DNA of 64,000 bases from Microbacterium sp. SLBN-154. Lineage in GTDB: Bacteria; Actinomycetota; Actinomycetes; Actinomycetales; Microbacteriaceae. The stretch covers positions 1,736,001 to 1,800,000 of the forward strand of contig NZ_VFNL01000001.1 in the NCBI RefSeq assembly GCF_006715565.1, given 5' to 3'. Below are positions 8,081 through 18,064 of this stretch, one piece after another. Within the stretch, counting starts at the first letter, position 1. Every line of letters begins with the position of its first letter. The position numbers were made by a program, and so were the translations under genes. Below the pieces are notes generated by a model. It was not told the DNA's origin and searched no databases. It worked only from the letters and a program-made list of their open reading frames with translations.

Positions 8081-8194
8081 CTTCGCCTGCCACATCTCGC
8101 CGATGCCGGTCGCCGATCGTGACAGGCGGACACGCTGTCATCCGGTTCGCCTGACGCAACGTGCGGTCGCGGCCGCGCATCGTGACGGGCGAAC
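8081..8194. repeat. Four alternating copies of a GTGACAGGCGAAC-like motif (REP-like)
   Basis: Within the 221-bp SDR-dapA spacer, related 11-13-mers occur at 8081-8093 (minus), 8119-8131 (plus), 8145-8155 (minus) and 8182-8194 (plus). Each minus/plus pair can form an imperfect hairpin, giving two tandem palindromic units. A 15-bp near-duplicate CGCGCCTCTCGCC also occurs at about 8037-8065. This resembles bacterial REP elements, but genome-wide recurrence cannot be tested here. Confidence 0.45.
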
Positions 8195-8254
8195 CGAGGC
8201 CGCATCGGGCGCCGGCCGCTGATCACGCGCACCCGCGGACGATAGCCTGAGGAC

Positions 8255-9232
8255 ATGACGCACACGGGCAACCCCTTCGGACAGGTGCTCGTCGCGCTGG
8301 TCACTCCGATGACCGCCGACGGCGAGGTCGACTGGCCCGCCGTGGAGAAGCACATCGACTCGTGCATCGCCGCCGGAGCCGACGGCATCGTCGTCACGGG
8401 AACGACGGGCGAGACCAGCACCCTCACCGACGCCGAGAAGATCCGACTGGTCGAAGTGGGCAAGGATGTCGCGGCCGGCCGCGCCCGCATCATCACCGGC
8501 GGCGGTTCCAACGAGACGGCGCACGCGATCGAGCTGTACAAGGCCAGCGAGCGAGCCGGCGCCGACGGGATCATGATCGTCACGCCGTACTACAACAAGC
8601 CCACCCAGGCGGGGATCCTGACGCACTTCCGGCTCGTCGCCGATGCCACCGACCTCCCGGTCATCCTCTACGACATCCCCGGTCGCACCGGGGTGCCGAT
8701 CCGCTACGAGACCATCCTGCGTCTGGCGAAGCACCCGAACATCCTGGCGATCAAGGATGCCAAGGGCGACTTCAGTGAGGTCAGCCGCGTGCTGAACCAG
8801 ACCGACCTGATGTACTTCTCCGGCGACGACGCCAATGTGCTGCCGCATCTGTCGATCGGTGCCACCGGGCTCATCGGGGTCACTGCCAACATCGCCGCTC
8901 AGCCCTACCGGGTGATCGTCGACGCGGTCAACAGCGGTGACCTTGGCGCGGCCACGGCGGCGCACAAGAAGCTCGAGCCGCTCGTTCGCGCCGTGATGAC
9001 GCACGTGCCGGGCACCGTCGCGGCGAAGTACATCCTCCACGGGCTGGGACGCATCTCCAGCCCGCGGGTCCGCCTGCCGCTGGTCGGCCCCGAAGAATGG
9101 GAGGCCGCGCGCATCGAAGACGAGCTGGCCCTCGTCTCCGAGGTGCCCGGCGCCGACTTCTCCAACTTCCGACCCGACCGCAACGCCGCCGCCGGCGGCG
9201 CGCTGCCCAAGGTGTCGGGTACCACGCGATAA
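8255..9232 (+). CDS. dapA: 4-hydroxy-tetrahydrodipicolinate synthase
   Basis: 325 aa TIM barrel. Condenses pyruvate with aspartate semialdehyde at the entry to the diaminopimelate pathway. Catalytic residues are visible: Y139 in ILYDIPGRTG and Schiff-base K167 in AIKDAKGD; GTTGETSTL is the dicarboxylate-binding loop. A non-conserved acidic/proline tail follows the barrel. TAGCCT at 8243-8248 lies 6 nt before the ATG (leaderless pattern). rnj follows after 60 bp, a common actinobacterial pairing. Confidence 0.95.
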   Translation: MTHTGNPFGQVLVALVTPMTADGEVDWPAVEKHIDSCIAAGADGIVVTGTTGETSTLTDAEKIRLVEVGKDVAAGRARIITGGGSNETAHAIELYKASERAGADGIMIVTPYYNKPTQAGILTHFRLVADATDLPVILYDIPGRTGVPIRYETILRLAKHPNILAIKDAKGDFSEVSRVLNQTDLMYFSGDDANVLPHLSIGATGLIGVTANIAAQPYRVIVDAVNSGDLGAATAAHKKLEPLVRAVMTHVPGTVAAKYILHGLGRISSPRVRLPLVGPEEWEAARIEDELALVSEVPGADFSNFRPDRNAAAGGALPKVSGTTR

Positions 9233-9292
9233 CCCCCCGCGGCTCTCGACGAGCCCGCGACCGCCGCGCACCGCGCGGCAGGAAGGCGAGAG

Positions 9293-10969
9293 ATGCCCAC
9301 CACCCCCTTCGATCCCCCCGCCCTGTCCGCAGGCACCCTCCGCGTCACGCCTCTCGGCGGCCTCGGTGAGGTCGGCAGGAACATGACCGTCTTCGAATTC
9401 GACGGCAAGCTCCTGGTCGTGGACTGCGGCGTGCTCTTCCCCGAGGAGCACCAGCCGGGTGTCGACCTGATCCTTCCCGACTTCGAGCCGATCCGGCAGC
9501 GCCTCGACGACATCGTCGGCGTCGTGCTCACCCACGGGCACGAGGACCACATCGGCGCCGTGCCCTACCTGCTGCGGCTGAAGAGCGACATCCCCCTGAT
9601 CGGGTCGTCGCTGACTCTCGCTCTCGTCGAGGCGAAGCTCAAGGAACACCGCATCAAGCCCTACAGCCTGACCGTGGCCGAGGGGCGCGAAGAGAAGGTC
9701 GGGCCTTTCGACCTCGAGTTCGTCGCGGTCAATCACTCCATCCCCGACGCGCTCGCCGTGGCCATCCGCACTCCCGCCGGAACGGTCCTGGCCACCGGCG
9801 ACTTCAAGATGGACCAGCTGCCTCTCGACGGTCGCCTCACCGACCTCCGCGCCTTCGCCCGGCTGGGGGAGGAGGGCGTGGATCTGTTCCTGGTCGACTC
9901 CACCAATGCGGATGTCCCGGGCTTCACGCCGCTGGAGCGCTCGATCGGTCCCGTGCTCGACCAGGTCATCGCCCGGGCACCCCGGCGGGTGATCGTGGCG
10001 AGCTTCTCCAGCCACGTCCACCGCGTTCAGCAGGTCCTCGACGCCGCGGCGGCGCACGGCCGACGGGTGGCACTCCTCGGGCGCAGCATGCTGCGCAACA
10101 TGACGATCGCGTCCGACCTCGGCTACCTCCACGTGCCGGAGGGCGTGCTGATCGACTACAAGAAGGCCCGCGACCTCCCGGACGACAAGATCGTCTACAT
10201 GTCGACCGGGTCGCAGGGCGAGCCCATGGCGGTCCTGAGCCGCATGGCGAACCTTGACCACGAGATCGAGCCGGGCGAGGGCGACACCGTGATCCTCGCC
10301 TCGAGTCTCATCCCCGGCAACGAGAACGCCGTCTACCGCGTGATCGACGGTCTCACCAAGCTCGGTGCGAACGTGGTGCACAAGGGCAACGCCCAGGTGC
10401 ACGTCTCCGGTCACGCCGCCGCCGGCGAACTGCTGTACTGCTACAACATCCTCAAGCCCCGCAATGTGCTGCCCGTGCACGGCGAGTACCGCCATCTGAT
10501 GGCGAACGCACGGCTCGCCCAGGACACCGGCATCGCGCCCGAGCGGACGATCATCGGCGAGAACGGCACCGTCGTCGACCTCCGCGACGGCGTCGCCGAC
10601 GTCGTCGGGCAGCTGGATCTCGGCTTCGTCTACGTCGACGGCTCGACCGTCGGAGAGATCACCGAGGCCGACCTCAAGGACCGTCGGATCCTCGGCGAGG
10701 AGGGGTTCATCTCGGTCATCATCGTGGTCGACGCCGCGACCGGGAAGATCATCAGCGGGCCCGAGATCCATGCGCGCGGATTCGCCGAGGACGACAAGGT
10801 CTTCGAGGGGGTCAAGCCGAAGATCGCCGCCGCCCTGACCGAAGCGGCGCAGTCGGGCGTGCGCGACAGCCACGCGCTCTCCCAGGTCGTGCGCCGCACC
10901 ATCGGGCGGTGGGTGAACCAGTCGCTGCGTCGACGGCCGATGATCGTGCCGCTGGTCATCGAGGCCTGA
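9293..10969 (+). CDS. rnj: Ribonuclease J
   Basis: 558 aa. Metallo-beta-lactamase motif THGHEDHIGAVPYLL (about residues 80-94) for two zinc ions, then a beta-CASP domain with STGSQGEP and HVSGHAAAGE, and a C-terminal domain. RNase J has 5'-3' exo- and endonuclease activity in mRNA and rRNA processing. Shine-Dalgarno GGAAGGCGAG precedes the ATG, so unlike its neighbours it has a normal leader and may be co-transcribed with dapA. Confidence 0.94.
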   Translation: MPTTPFDPPALSAGTLRVTPLGGLGEVGRNMTVFEFDGKLLVVDCGVLFPEEHQPGVDLILPDFEPIRQRLDDIVGVVLTHGHEDHIGAVPYLLRLKSDIPLIGSSLTLALVEAKLKEHRIKPYSLTVAEGREEKVGPFDLEFVAVNHSIPDALAVAIRTPAGTVLATGDFKMDQLPLDGRLTDLRAFARLGEEGVDLFLVDSTNADVPGFTPLERSIGPVLDQVIARAPRRVIVASFSSHVHRVQQVLDAAAAHGRRVALLGRSMLRNMTIASDLGYLHVPEGVLIDYKKARDLPDDKIVYMSTGSQGEPMAVLSRMANLDHEIEPGEGDTVILASSLIPGNENAVYRVIDGLTKLGANVVHKGNAQVHVSGHAAAGELLYCYNILKPRNVLPVHGEYRHLMANARLAQDTGIAPERTIIGENGTVVDLRDGVADVVGQLDLGFVYVDGSTVGEITEADLKDRRILGEEGFISVIIVVDAATGKIISGPEIHARGFAEDDKVFEGVKPKIAAALTEAAQSGVRDSHALSQVVRRTIGRWVNQSLRRRPMIVPLVIEA

Positions 10970-11009
10970 CCGCGAGCGCACCGCCGCACCTGCGTCCTAC
11001 AATCGCCGC

Positions 11010-11504
11010 ATGCCCGCCGCCGTCCGCCTTCGCCCGGCCGCGCAGGCGGACGGCGGGTTCCTGGCCGACATGGTCGTGGAGGCGGCGAACTGGCGGCAGG
11101 GAGGGGCTCGTCCCCGGCACCAGATCCTCGCCAGTGACGAGTACAGCAGGTATGTGGCGGGTTGGATGCGACCGGGTGACGAGGGTTTCGTCGCGCTCAC
11201 CGATCACGACGAGGCCATCGGCGCCGCCTGGTACCGGGTGTTCCCGCGCAGCGATCCGGGTTTCGGCTACGTGGGCACCGGCGTCCCCGAGCTGATCATC
11301 GGCGTGAAGCCGATGTGGCGGGCGCGGGGCGTGGGGCGGGAGCTGTTGCGTCGCCTCGCCGACCAGGCGCGCAGCAGAGGCCTGTCGAGACTCAGTCTGA
11401 GCGTCGAACGGGGCAACTACGCCACGACGCTGTACCGATCCGAGGGATTCGCCGTGACCCAGTCGGGCATGGGGCGCGACACGATGGTCAAGCGCCTGCG
11501 CTGA
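11010..11504 (+). CDS. GNAT family N-acetyltransferase
   Basis: 164 aa. The acetyl-CoA loop RARGVGRELLRRL and a C-terminal ATTLYRSEGFAV place it in the GNAT superfamily; the beta-4 strand reads PELIIGVKPMW. Substrate unknown. TACAAT at 10998-11003, close to the ideal -10 box, is 6 nt before the ATG with no Shine-Dalgarno, so a leaderless mRNA is likely. Confidence 0.85.
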   Translation: MPAAVRLRPAAQADGGFLADMVVEAANWRQGGARPRHQILASDEYSRYVAGWMRPGDEGFVALTDHDEAIGAAWYRVFPRSDPGFGYVGTGVPELIIGVKPMWRARGVGRELLRRLADQARSRGLSRLSLSVERGNYATTLYRSEGFAVTQSGMGRDTMVKRLR

Positions 11505-11582
11505 GCTGCGACCCGCTGTCGAACGCCGCCGTTCGGGGGGTCGCTCCGGGCGAAGGCGGGTCTCGGCGCCTACGCTCGAACC

Positions 11583-14234
11583 ATGGCCAGGAGTACCAGC
11601 CCGACCAAGAGCGGTCGAGCGCCCGCGAAGGGCGCCCCGACGCGCGCTCGCAAAGCCGCGCCCGCTCCCAAGGCCTACGTCGACGACGCCGAGCGTCCCC
11701 CCGTGGTCGTGCGTGCGTGGCTCGGTCTCGCCCACGGGGTCGGTGGCCTCTTCCGCGCCTTCGGACTCGAGTCGCTCGAAAAGGATCAGCGCCGTGATGG
11801 CTTCCCGTTCCTGCTGGTGCTGCTGGCGGTCGCCGGCGCGATCGTGGAGTGGTTCTTCATCGGGTCCGAGGTCGCCCGTACCATCAGCGCCTACACCGCC
11901 GGCGGGCTGATCGGCCGCGAGGCGTTCCTCCTGCCGGTCTTCCTCATCCTGCTGGCCGGCTGGCTGTTCCGCCATCCTCCTTCCGTGCATGACAACGGGC
12001 GCATCGGGATCGGCTTCGCGCTGTTCGTCCTGACCGTCGCGGGGTTCTGTCACGTCCTGGGTGGCCGCCCCGAACCGCGGCAGGGGCTTCCGGCCCTCAG
12101 CGAGGCCGGCGGCGTGCTCGGCTGGATGGTGGGCGAGCCGCTCGCGCTGCTGCTGACGGATGTCGGCGGATGCATCGCCCTCGCCCTGCTGGCGATCCTC
12201 AGCATCCTCATCCTGACCAAGACTCCGCCGAACCGGATCGGACGTCGACTGGGAGAGCTCTACGCCTGGATGTTCGGTGCCGAACCCGCACCGGAGCGTG
12301 CGCCCGGGGCATCGGGTGCCGAGGGCGACGGTGACGGCGACGGCGACGAGCGCACCGATTCGCTGCCGTGGTGGCGTCGCAATCGCACCGGCCGGGAGAA
12401 AGACGTCGAGAGCGACCTTTCCTCCGACGATCTGACCGCCCTCTTGACCCCGGGTGCGGCCGAAGGCGGGTTCGAACAGGCGATCACCCCCGTCGCGCCC
12501 GCCCCCGACGCCGTCACCGAGATCATCCCCGCCCGTCCGCCTCTTCCGGCGGCATCCCGCGGCGGTGAGCCGACAGCCCTGCGCGACGACGCCGCTCCGG
12601 ACGATGCCGGCGACGACCTCCCCGGGCTCTCGGGCCTCGGAACGGAGGGCGGGCTCACCTCGTCCGACGCTCCCTACCGGCTCCCGTCCGTCGCCGCGCT
12701 CGCGGCCGGCACCCCTCACCGCGAACGCTCCGCCGCCAACGACGCCGTCGTCGCTGCCATCACCGGCGTGCTCGAGCAGTTCGCGGTCGACGCACGCGTC
12801 ACCGGCTTCTCGCGCGGACCGACGGTCACGCAGTACGAGATCGCCCTCGGCCCGGGGGTCAAGGTCGAGCGCATCACCGCCCTCACCAACAACATCGCCT
12901 ACGCCGTCGCGTCCAACGAGGTGCGCATCCTCGCGCCGATTCCCGGCAAGAGCGCCATCGGCGTGGAGATCCCCAACACCGACCGCGAGATCGTCACACT
13001 CGGCGACGTCCTCCGCTCGGGCGCGGCCACCCAATCGACCCATCCCATGACCATCGGCGTCGGCAAAGACGTCGGTGGCGGATACGTCGTGGCGAACCTC
13101 GCGAAGATGCCCCACCTGCTGGTGGCCGGTTCCACCGGGTCGGGCAAGTCGAGCTTCGTCAACTCGATGATCACAAGCCTGCTGATGCGCGCCAAACCGG
13201 CCGACGTCCGCATGGTCCTGATCGACCCCAAGCGTGTCGAGCTGACCTCGTATGCCGGCGTCCCGCACCTGATCACGCCCATCATCACCAACCCCAAGAA
13301 GGCCGCCGAGGCGCTGCAGTGGGTGGTGAAGGAGATGGACATGCGGTACGACGACCTCGCGTCGTTCGGGTTCCGACACATCGACGACTTCAACCGTGCC
13401 GTCCGCGCGGGGGAGGTGCAGCTGCCGGCCGGCAGCGAGCGCGTCCTCAAGCCCTACCCTTACCTGCTCGTCGTCGTCGATGAGCTCGCAGACCTCATGA
13501 TGGTCGCGCCCCGCGACGTCGAGGACTCGATCGTGCGCATCACCCAGCTGGCGCGCGCCAGCGGCATCCATCTGGTGCTGGCGACCCAGCGCCCCTCCGT
13601 GGATGTCGTCACGGGTCTGATCAAGGCCAATGTGCCCTCACGGCTCGCGTTCGCCGTCACGAGCGTCACAGACTCCCGCGTCATCCTCGACCAGCCCGGT
13701 GCCGACCGCCTCATCGGGCAGGGAGACGGCCTCTTCCTGCCGATGGGCACCTCGAAGGCCATCCGCGTGCAGGGCGCGTGGGTCAGCGAGGCCGAGATCG
13801 AGAAGGTCGTCAAGCACGTCACGCAGCAGGCGCGTCCGGAGTATCGACCGGATGTCGCCGCAGCCGCGGAGAAGAAGGAGATCGACGCCGACATCGGCGA
13901 CGATCTCGAGCTCCTCCTGGCCGCCGCGGAGCTCGTGGTCTCGACCCAGTTCGGCTCGACCTCGATGCTGCAGCGCAAGCTCCGCGTCGGTTTCGCCAAG
14001 GCGGGTCGATTGATGGACCTGCTCGAGTCGCGTGAGATCGTCGGTCCGTCCGAGGGGTCGAAGGCCCGCGACGTCCTCGTCACCGCCGAACAGCTGCCCG
14101 GGGTGCTCGCGCGGCTGCGTGGGGACGACGTACCCGAGGGTGACGTCGATCCCGTCGACGCCCAGTTCGAAGGCCTTCCCGTGGTCGACGCCGACGCCGG
14201 CGAAGATGCGTGGGATCTGACGGGACGCGACTGA
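11583..14234 (+). CDS. ftsK: DNA translocase FtsK
   Basis: 883 aa. An N-terminal membrane region of about four segments (residues about 75-215), an acidic/proline-rich linker (220-370), the RecA-like motor with Walker A GSTGSGKS (516-523) and Walker [14 protein letters not shown], and a C-terminal winged-helix gamma domain ([26 protein letters not shown]) for KOPS reading. It moves chromosome ends through the septum. A TACGCT hexamer lies 6 nt before the ATG. The stop overlaps the pgsA start (TGATG). Confidence 0.95.
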   Translation: MARSTSPTKSGRAPAKGAPTRARKAAPAPKAYVDDAERPPVVVRAWLGLAHGVGGLFRAFGLESLEKDQRRDGFPFLLVLLAVAGAIVEWFFIGSEVARTISAYTAGGLIGREAFLLPVFLILLAGWLFRHPPSVHDNGRIGIGFALFVLTVAGFCHVLGGRPEPRQGLPALSEAGGVLGWMVGEPLALLLTDVGGCIALALLAILSILILTKTPPNRIGRRLGELYAWMFGAEPAPERAPGASGAEGDGDGDGDERTDSLPWWRRNRTGREKDVESDLSSDDLTALLTPGAAEGGFEQAITPVAPAPDAVTEIIPARPPLPAASRGGEPTALRDDAAPDDAGDDLPGLSGLGTEGGLTSSDAPYRLPSVAALAAGTPHRERSAANDAVVAAITGVLEQFAVDARVTGFSRGPTVTQYEIALGPGVKVERITALTNNIAYAVASNEVRILAPIPGKSAIGVEIPNTDREIVTLGDVLRSGAATQSTHPMTIGVGKDVGGGYVVANLAKMPHLLVAGSTGSGKSSFVNSMITSLLMRAKPADVRMVLIDPKRVELTSYAGVPHLITPIITNPKKAAEALQWVVKEMDMRYDDLASFGFRHIDDFNRAVRAGEVQLPAGSERVLKPYPYLLVVVDELADLMMVAPRDVEDSIVRITQLARASGIHLVLATQRPSVDVVTGLIKANVPSRLAFAVTSVTDSRVILDQPGADRLIGQGDGLFLPMGTSKAIRVQGAWVSEAEIEKVVKHVTQQARPEYRPDVAAAAEKKEIDADIGDDLELLLAAAELVVSTQFGSTSMLQRKLRVGFAKAGRLMDLLESREIVGPSEGSKARDVLVTAEQLPGVLARLRGDDVPEGDVDPVDAQFEGLPVVDADAGEDAWDLTGRD

Positions 14235-14806
14235 TGGCCGTGCCGAGGCAGCTGCCGAACATCATCACCGTCGTGCGGATCCTCGTCGCACCCGTCTTCC
14301 TCGCGATGCTTCTCATCGACGACGGTGCAGACGGGGCGCTGCGGTGGTGGGCGGCGGCGCTGTTCATCGTCGCGATCGCCACCGACGGCGTCGACGGGTG
14401 GATCGCTCGGCGTCATGACATCGTCACCGACCTCGGCAAGCTCCTCGACCCCATCGCGGACAAGGTGCTCACCGGGTTCGCCTTCATCGGCCTGTCGATC
14501 CTCGGCGAACTGCCCTGGTGGATCACCATCGTCGTGCTGATCCGAGAGATCGGCATCACGGTGTACCGGTTCATGGTCGTCAGCGACCATGTTCTCGCCG
14601 CGGCATGGATGGGCAAGCTCAAGACCGTCGCGCAGTCGGTGGCCCTGTCGCTGGCCCTGCTGCCCCTCGCGCCGCTGGTCGGCGAGTGGATCTGGTGGGC
14701 GAACGGCGTGACGATGACGATCGCGGTCATCCTCACCATCGCCAGCGGCATCGACTACGTCATCAGCGAGGTGCGCGGCGCGCGCCGCGCCCGGGGGGGC
14801 TCGTGA
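14234..14806 (+). CDS. pgsA: CDP-diacylglycerol-glycerol-3-phosphate 3-phosphatidyltransferase
   Basis: 190 aa integral membrane enzyme for phosphatidylglycerol phosphate synthesis. The complete CDP-alcohol phosphotransferase signature DGxxDGxxAR(x8)G(x3)D(x3)D is seen from DGVDGWIARR to LGKLLDPIAD (about residues 56-81). Several hydrophobic helices surround it. It overlaps ftsK by 1 nt and cinA by 4 nt, so the three genes are one transcription/translation unit. Confidence 0.92.
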   Translation: MAVPRQLPNIITVVRILVAPVFLAMLLIDDGADGALRWWAAALFIVAIATDGVDGWIARRHDIVTDLGKLLDPIADKVLTGFAFIGLSILGELPWWITIVVLIREIGITVYRFMVVSDHVLAAAWMGKLKTVAQSVALSLALLPLAPLVGEWIWWANGVTMTIAVILTIASGIDYVISEVRGARRARGGS

Positions 14807-15315
14807 CCGGCCCGGACGTCGACCTCCCAGGCGGCCGCGACGGAGGGGAGGGGGATGCAGCGGCATCCGCTCTTCTGCACGCGCTCGCGCACCGCGGGTG
14901 GACCATCGCCGTCGCCGAGTCCCTCACCGGTGGACTGCTCGTCGCCGCGCTGGTCTCCGTGCCGGGGGCATCCTCGCTCGTGCGCGGGGGAGTCACCGCA
15001 TACGCCACGGATCTGAAGCATCATCTGCTCGGCGTGGACGACTCCCTCCTCGACGCCCGCGGTGCAGTGGATCCCGAAGTCGCGCTCCAGATGGCCGGCG
15101 GGGTGCGCGATCGGCTGGGGGCGGACGTCGGAGTCTCGACGACCGGCGTCGCCGGGCCCGACCCGCAGGACGGTCAGCCGGTGGGTACCGTCTTCATCGG
15201 GATCCGCACCCCGGAGACGTCGGTGGTGGTGCCTCTCGAACTGCATGGGACGCGGGCGGAGATACGCGCGGAGACGGTTCGCCGGGCCCTGGACGAGGTA
15301 CGGGCGCGGACGTGA
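14803..15315 (+). CDS. cinA: CinA C-terminal domain protein (nicotinamide-nucleotide amidase type)
   Basis: 170 aa corresponding only to the C-terminal domain of CinA (full-length CinA is about 400 aa). Motifs: AESLTGGLL, RGGVTAYATDLK and STTGVAGPDPQDGQPVGTVF. Family members hydrolyse NMN to NaMN and ammonia (PncC activity). GTG start overlaps the pgsA stop as GTGA. The free-standing form next to pgsA and a clgR-type gene is normal for Actinobacteria. Confidence 0.88.
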   Translation: MTGPDVDLPGGRDGGEGDAAASALLHALAHRGWTIAVAESLTGGLLVAALVSVPGASSLVRGGVTAYATDLKHHLLGVDDSLLDARGAVDPEVALQMAGGVRDRLGADVGVSTTGVAGPDPQDGQPVGTVFIGIRTPETSVVVPLELHGTRAEIRAETVRRALDEVRART

Positions 15316-15465
15316 TCGACGGATCGGGAACATGTCGTGTTTCCGCTCGGTTACATTCGGTGATTCCCACCCATCACCCAGCGCACGGGATTAGTGTGAC
15401 TGCATCGGTGTTGTACCGTTGTTCACCCGGACAGCGGCGGAATCAACGGTAAGGAGGGGACCCAC

Positions 15466-15774
15466 ATGATCCTGGTACGTCACGAGATCGGCGAAGTCCT
15501 GCGTGACCTCCGCCAGCAGAAGGGCCGCACCCTCCGCCAGGTCGCCAGTCGTGCGAGCGTCGCCCTCGGATACCTCAGCGAGGTCGAGCGCGGGCAGAAG
15601 GAGGCCTCGAGCGAGATCCTCGCCTCGGTTGCCGAAGCGCTGGACGTTCCGATCTCCACGATCATGCGCGAAGTAGGCGATCGCATCGCCGTCCTCGAGG
15701 GCCTGCAGACCTTCCCCGACGTCGTGCCCGACGACCTGGTCGCGTCCGTGGACGCCGAGCTCTCGCTGCGCTGA
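15466..15774 (+). CDS. clgR: ClgR-type HTH transcriptional regulator
   Basis: 102 aa Xre-type HTH: LRDLRQQKGRTLRQVASRASVALGYLSEVERGQKEASSEILASVAEAL contains the whole five-helix domain (residues 10-58). Actinobacterial ClgR, encoded between cinA and recA, activates clp protease and DNA-repair genes; size and location match. An excellent Shine-Dalgarno AAGGAGGGG (from 15450) precedes the ATG, so this gene has a leader. The C-terminal acidic tail may be a proteolysis signal; that is inference. Confidence 0.85.
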   Translation: MILVRHEIGEVLRDLRQQKGRTLRQVASRASVALGYLSEVERGQKEASSEILASVAEALDVPISTIMREVGDRIAVLEGLQTFPDVVPDDLVASVDAELSLR

Positions 15775-15787
15775 CGCGCGGTCACCC

Positions 15788-16012
15788 ATGCGTCGCAGCG
15801 AGTTCCAGCGCGCCGTCGAAGCAGAGTTCGGACCTCGAGGCCCCTCGCTGACAGCCGACCTGGTGCTGTCCGATCTCGGCGACCGCACCGCCGCCGAGGC
15901 TCTCGAGGCCGGCACCGCGCCCCGTGAGGTGTGGCGTGCCCTGTGCGCGGCGGCTGATGTGCCCCCCGAGCGCTGGTACGGCGTCGGACGGCTGGAGCCG
16001 CGGCGCGGCTGA
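15788..16012 (+). CDS. DUF3046 family small protein
   Basis: 74 aa. MRRSEFQRAVEAEFG at the start and the PREVWRALCAAADVPPERWYG end match the compact DUF3046 family that sits directly upstream of recA in many Actinobacteria. Function unknown. It follows the clgR-type gene by 13 nt and is probably co-transcribed with it. Confidence 0.8.
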   Translation: MRRSEFQRAVEAEFGPRGPSLTADLVLSDLGDRTAAEALEAGTAPREVWRALCAAADVPPERWYGVGRLEPRRG

Positions 16013-16028
16013 TTCCCGCGGCGTGTCG

Positions 16029-16058
16029 TCGAAGATGCGTTCGAGATCGGCGTAGGCT
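16029..16058 (+). promoter_or_regulatory. recA promoter with LexA (SOS) box
   Basis: TCGAAG-ATGC-GTTCGA at 16029-16044 matches 11 of 12 fixed positions of the actinobacterial LexA box TCGAAC(N4)GTTCGA. It sits just upstream of a TAGGCT -10 hexamer (16053-16058), so bound LexA would block RNA polymerase. The recA leader would be about 175 nt. Confidence 0.8.
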
Positions 16059-16241
16059 CCTGCACAGCAGGTGTCGCACGGTGGTTATCCACGGAACGGC
16101 GCGGGTCGACGGTCGATGTCGGAGGCCCCTCGTACCGTGAATCGCGTCGAACGACACCTCCGCCTTGCCGCAGCATCCGCATCGTCCGGTGCAGAGCGCG
16201 GCAGCCTACAGGCGACGGAACGCGAGCAGAAGGAGCACGCC

Positions 16242-17288
16242 ATGCCATCACCCGCCGACCGCGAGAAAGCCCTCGAAACGGCTCTCGCCCAGATCGACCG
16301 GCAGTTCGGAAAGGGCTCGGTGATGCGCCTCGGCGGTGACGAGCGCGCTCCCGTCGAGGTCATCTCGACCGGCTCCATCGCGCTGGACGTCGCCCTCGGC
16401 GTCGGCGGGCTTCCCCGCGGCCGGATCATCGAGATCTACGGTCCGGAATCCTCGGGTAAGACCACGCTCACTCTGCATGCGATCGCCAACGTGCAGCGCT
16501 CCGGCGGCATCGCCGCGTTCATCGACGCCGAGCACGCCCTCGACCCCGATTACGCCAAGAAGCTCGGAGTCGACATCGATTCGCTGCTGGTGTCGCAGCC
16601 CGACACCGGTGAGCAGGCGCTCGAGATCGCCGACATGCTCGTCCGCTCGGGAGCGATCGACCTCGTGGTCATCGACTCCGTCGCGGCGCTCGTGCCGAAG
16701 GCGGAGATCGAGGGTGAGATGGGTGATTCCCACGTCGGTCTCCAAGCACGGCTCATGTCGCAGGCGCTTCGCAAGCTGACCGGTGGACTCAATCAGACGA
16801 ACACCACGATGATCTTCATCAACCAGCTGCGCGAGAAGATCGGCGTGTTCTTCGGGTCTCCCGAGACCACCGCCGGTGGAAAGGCGCTGAAGTTCTACGC
16901 GTCGGTGCGCCTGGACATCCGTCGTATCGAGACGCTCAAGGACGGTACCGAGGCTGTCGGCAACCGCACCCGCGTCAAGGTGGTCAAGAACAAGATGGCT
17001 CCGCCGTTCAAGCAGGCCGAGTTCGACATCCTCTACGGCGTCGGCATCTCGCGAGAGGGAAGCCTCATCGATTTCGGCGTTGAACACGGGATCGTGAAGA
17101 AGTCGGGCGCGTGGTACACGTACGACGGGGAGCAGCTCGGCCAGGGCAAGGAGAACGCCCGGAACTTCCTCCTCAAGAACGATGACATCGCCGCTGACAT
17201 CGAGACGAAGATCAAGGACAAGCTCGGCATCGGCCAGCCCCGCGGGGGCGCGGTCGCCGACGAGCTCGCGGCGCGTCGCCCGGCCTGA
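16242..17288 (+). CDS. recA: Recombinase RecA
   Basis: 348 aa, full length. Walker [11 protein letters not shown] (67-76), Walker [11 protein letters not shown], the L2/filament region [21 protein letters not shown] and the C-terminal domain are intact. It forms the strand-exchange filament and triggers LexA self-cleavage. Start at ATG 16242 after AGAAGGAGC; an in-frame upstream ATG at 16071 would add residues absent from RecA proteins. LexA box upstream. The stop overlaps recX (TGATG). Confidence 0.98.
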   Translation: MPSPADREKALETALAQIDRQFGKGSVMRLGGDERAPVEVISTGSIALDVALGVGGLPRGRIIEIYGPESSGKTTLTLHAIANVQRSGGIAAFIDAEHALDPDYAKKLGVDIDSLLVSQPDTGEQALEIADMLVRSGAIDLVVIDSVAALVPKAEIEGEMGDSHVGLQARLMSQALRKLTGGLNQTNTTMIFINQLREKIGVFFGSPETTAGGKALKFYASVRLDIRRIETLKDGTEAVGNRTRVKVVKNKMAPPFKQAEFDILYGVGISREGSLIDFGVEHGIVKKSGAWYTYDGEQLGQGKENARNFLLKNDDIAADIETKIKDKLGIGQPRGGAVADELAARRPA

Positions 17289-17992
17289 TGGTCCGCTTCG
17301 TCGAGAGCGGGGGCGAGGAAGACCTCGCCCCCGTCATCCCGCTCTTCACGGGGTCGACGCCTGATGCCCTCCCTGTCCACCCGTCCGGCGGGCGCGCAGC
17401 TCGTGGCCGCTCGGCCGGCACGACGACGAGGTCTGATCGCGCGGAGCCCCCCTCGGCGGGACGACGTGGTGGGAGCAACGCGGCGGACCTCGAGAGCGGT
17501 GCCGACACCGACACCGATGTCGTCGACGTGGCGGTGGTGGAAAGGGCGCTGCTGCGGCGACTCGGCGCCCGGGGCCTGTCCATCCGTGAGGCGGAGGCCT
17601 TCGTCGTCTCACGCGGACTGAGTCGCGAGGCGGCGGCCGAGCTCGTTGCGACCTTCTGCGAGCGCGGTTACCTCGACGACGGCCGCCTCGCAGAGCAGGT
17701 CGTGTGGAGTGGCGTGGCCCGCAAGAGCGAAGGTCGCCGGGCCATCGCCCGCCGTCTGGCGCAGCGCGGGGTCGAGCGCGATGTCGCCGACGCCGCGCTG
17801 GCGGAGCTGCCCGATGACGACGACGAACGGGCGCTGGAGTTCGCCCGGGGGAAGGCGCGGAGTCTGGCCAGGCTCGATCACGACGTGGCTCTGCGACGAC
17901 TTGCCGGTCAGCTCGCCCGCCGCGGATTCGGAGGCTCCTCGGCGCTCATCGCGGCGCGCACGGCCCTCCAGGAGGCGCGCGAGCTCTCCTGA
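17288..17992 (+). CDS. recX: Regulatory protein RecX with long N-terminal extension
   Basis: 234 aa. The RecX three-helix repeats occupy about residues 80-234 (ALLRRLGARGLSIREAEAFV, then GYLDDGRLAEQVVWS and ALEFARGKARSLARL). RecX binds inside RecA filaments and limits their extension. The first 80 or so residues are Pro/Gly/Arg-rich and probably disordered, making the protein longer than typical RecX (about 150-170 aa). It overlaps recA by 1 nt, so it is SOS co-regulated. Confidence 0.9.
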   Translation: MVRFVESGGEEDLAPVIPLFTGSTPDALPVHPSGGRAARGRSAGTTTRSDRAEPPSAGRRGGSNAADLESGADTDTDVVDVAVVERALLRRLGARGLSIREAEAFVVSRGLSREAAAELVATFCERGYLDDGRLAEQVVWSGVARKSEGRRAIARRLAQRGVERDVADAALAELPDDDDERALEFARGKARSLARLDHDVALRRLAGQLARRGFGGSSALIAARTALQEARELS

Positions 17993-18064
17993 GCGTCGCC
18001 GCGGTGAATGGCGGCCCCGCAGATTCCGGCTTGGAGAATGCGGGCTCTTAGAATTGCAGGCACC

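Noticed and set aside
8138..10981. 947-codon minus-strand frame
   Set aside because: Mirror of dapA and rnj codons; both real genes have complete motifs on the plus strand.
10956..13571. 871-codon minus-strand frame
   Set aside because: Shadow of the GNAT and ftsK genes, rich in His/Asp/Gly repeats typical of antisense frames.
15320..15465. ClgR self-binding site upstream of the clgR-type gene
   Set aside because: GTTTCCGCTCGG resembles part of published sites, but I could not align both halves.
16085..16093. TTATCCACG, a DnaA-box-like 9-mer before recA
   Set aside because: A single 8-of-9 match with no partner boxes; no origin features.
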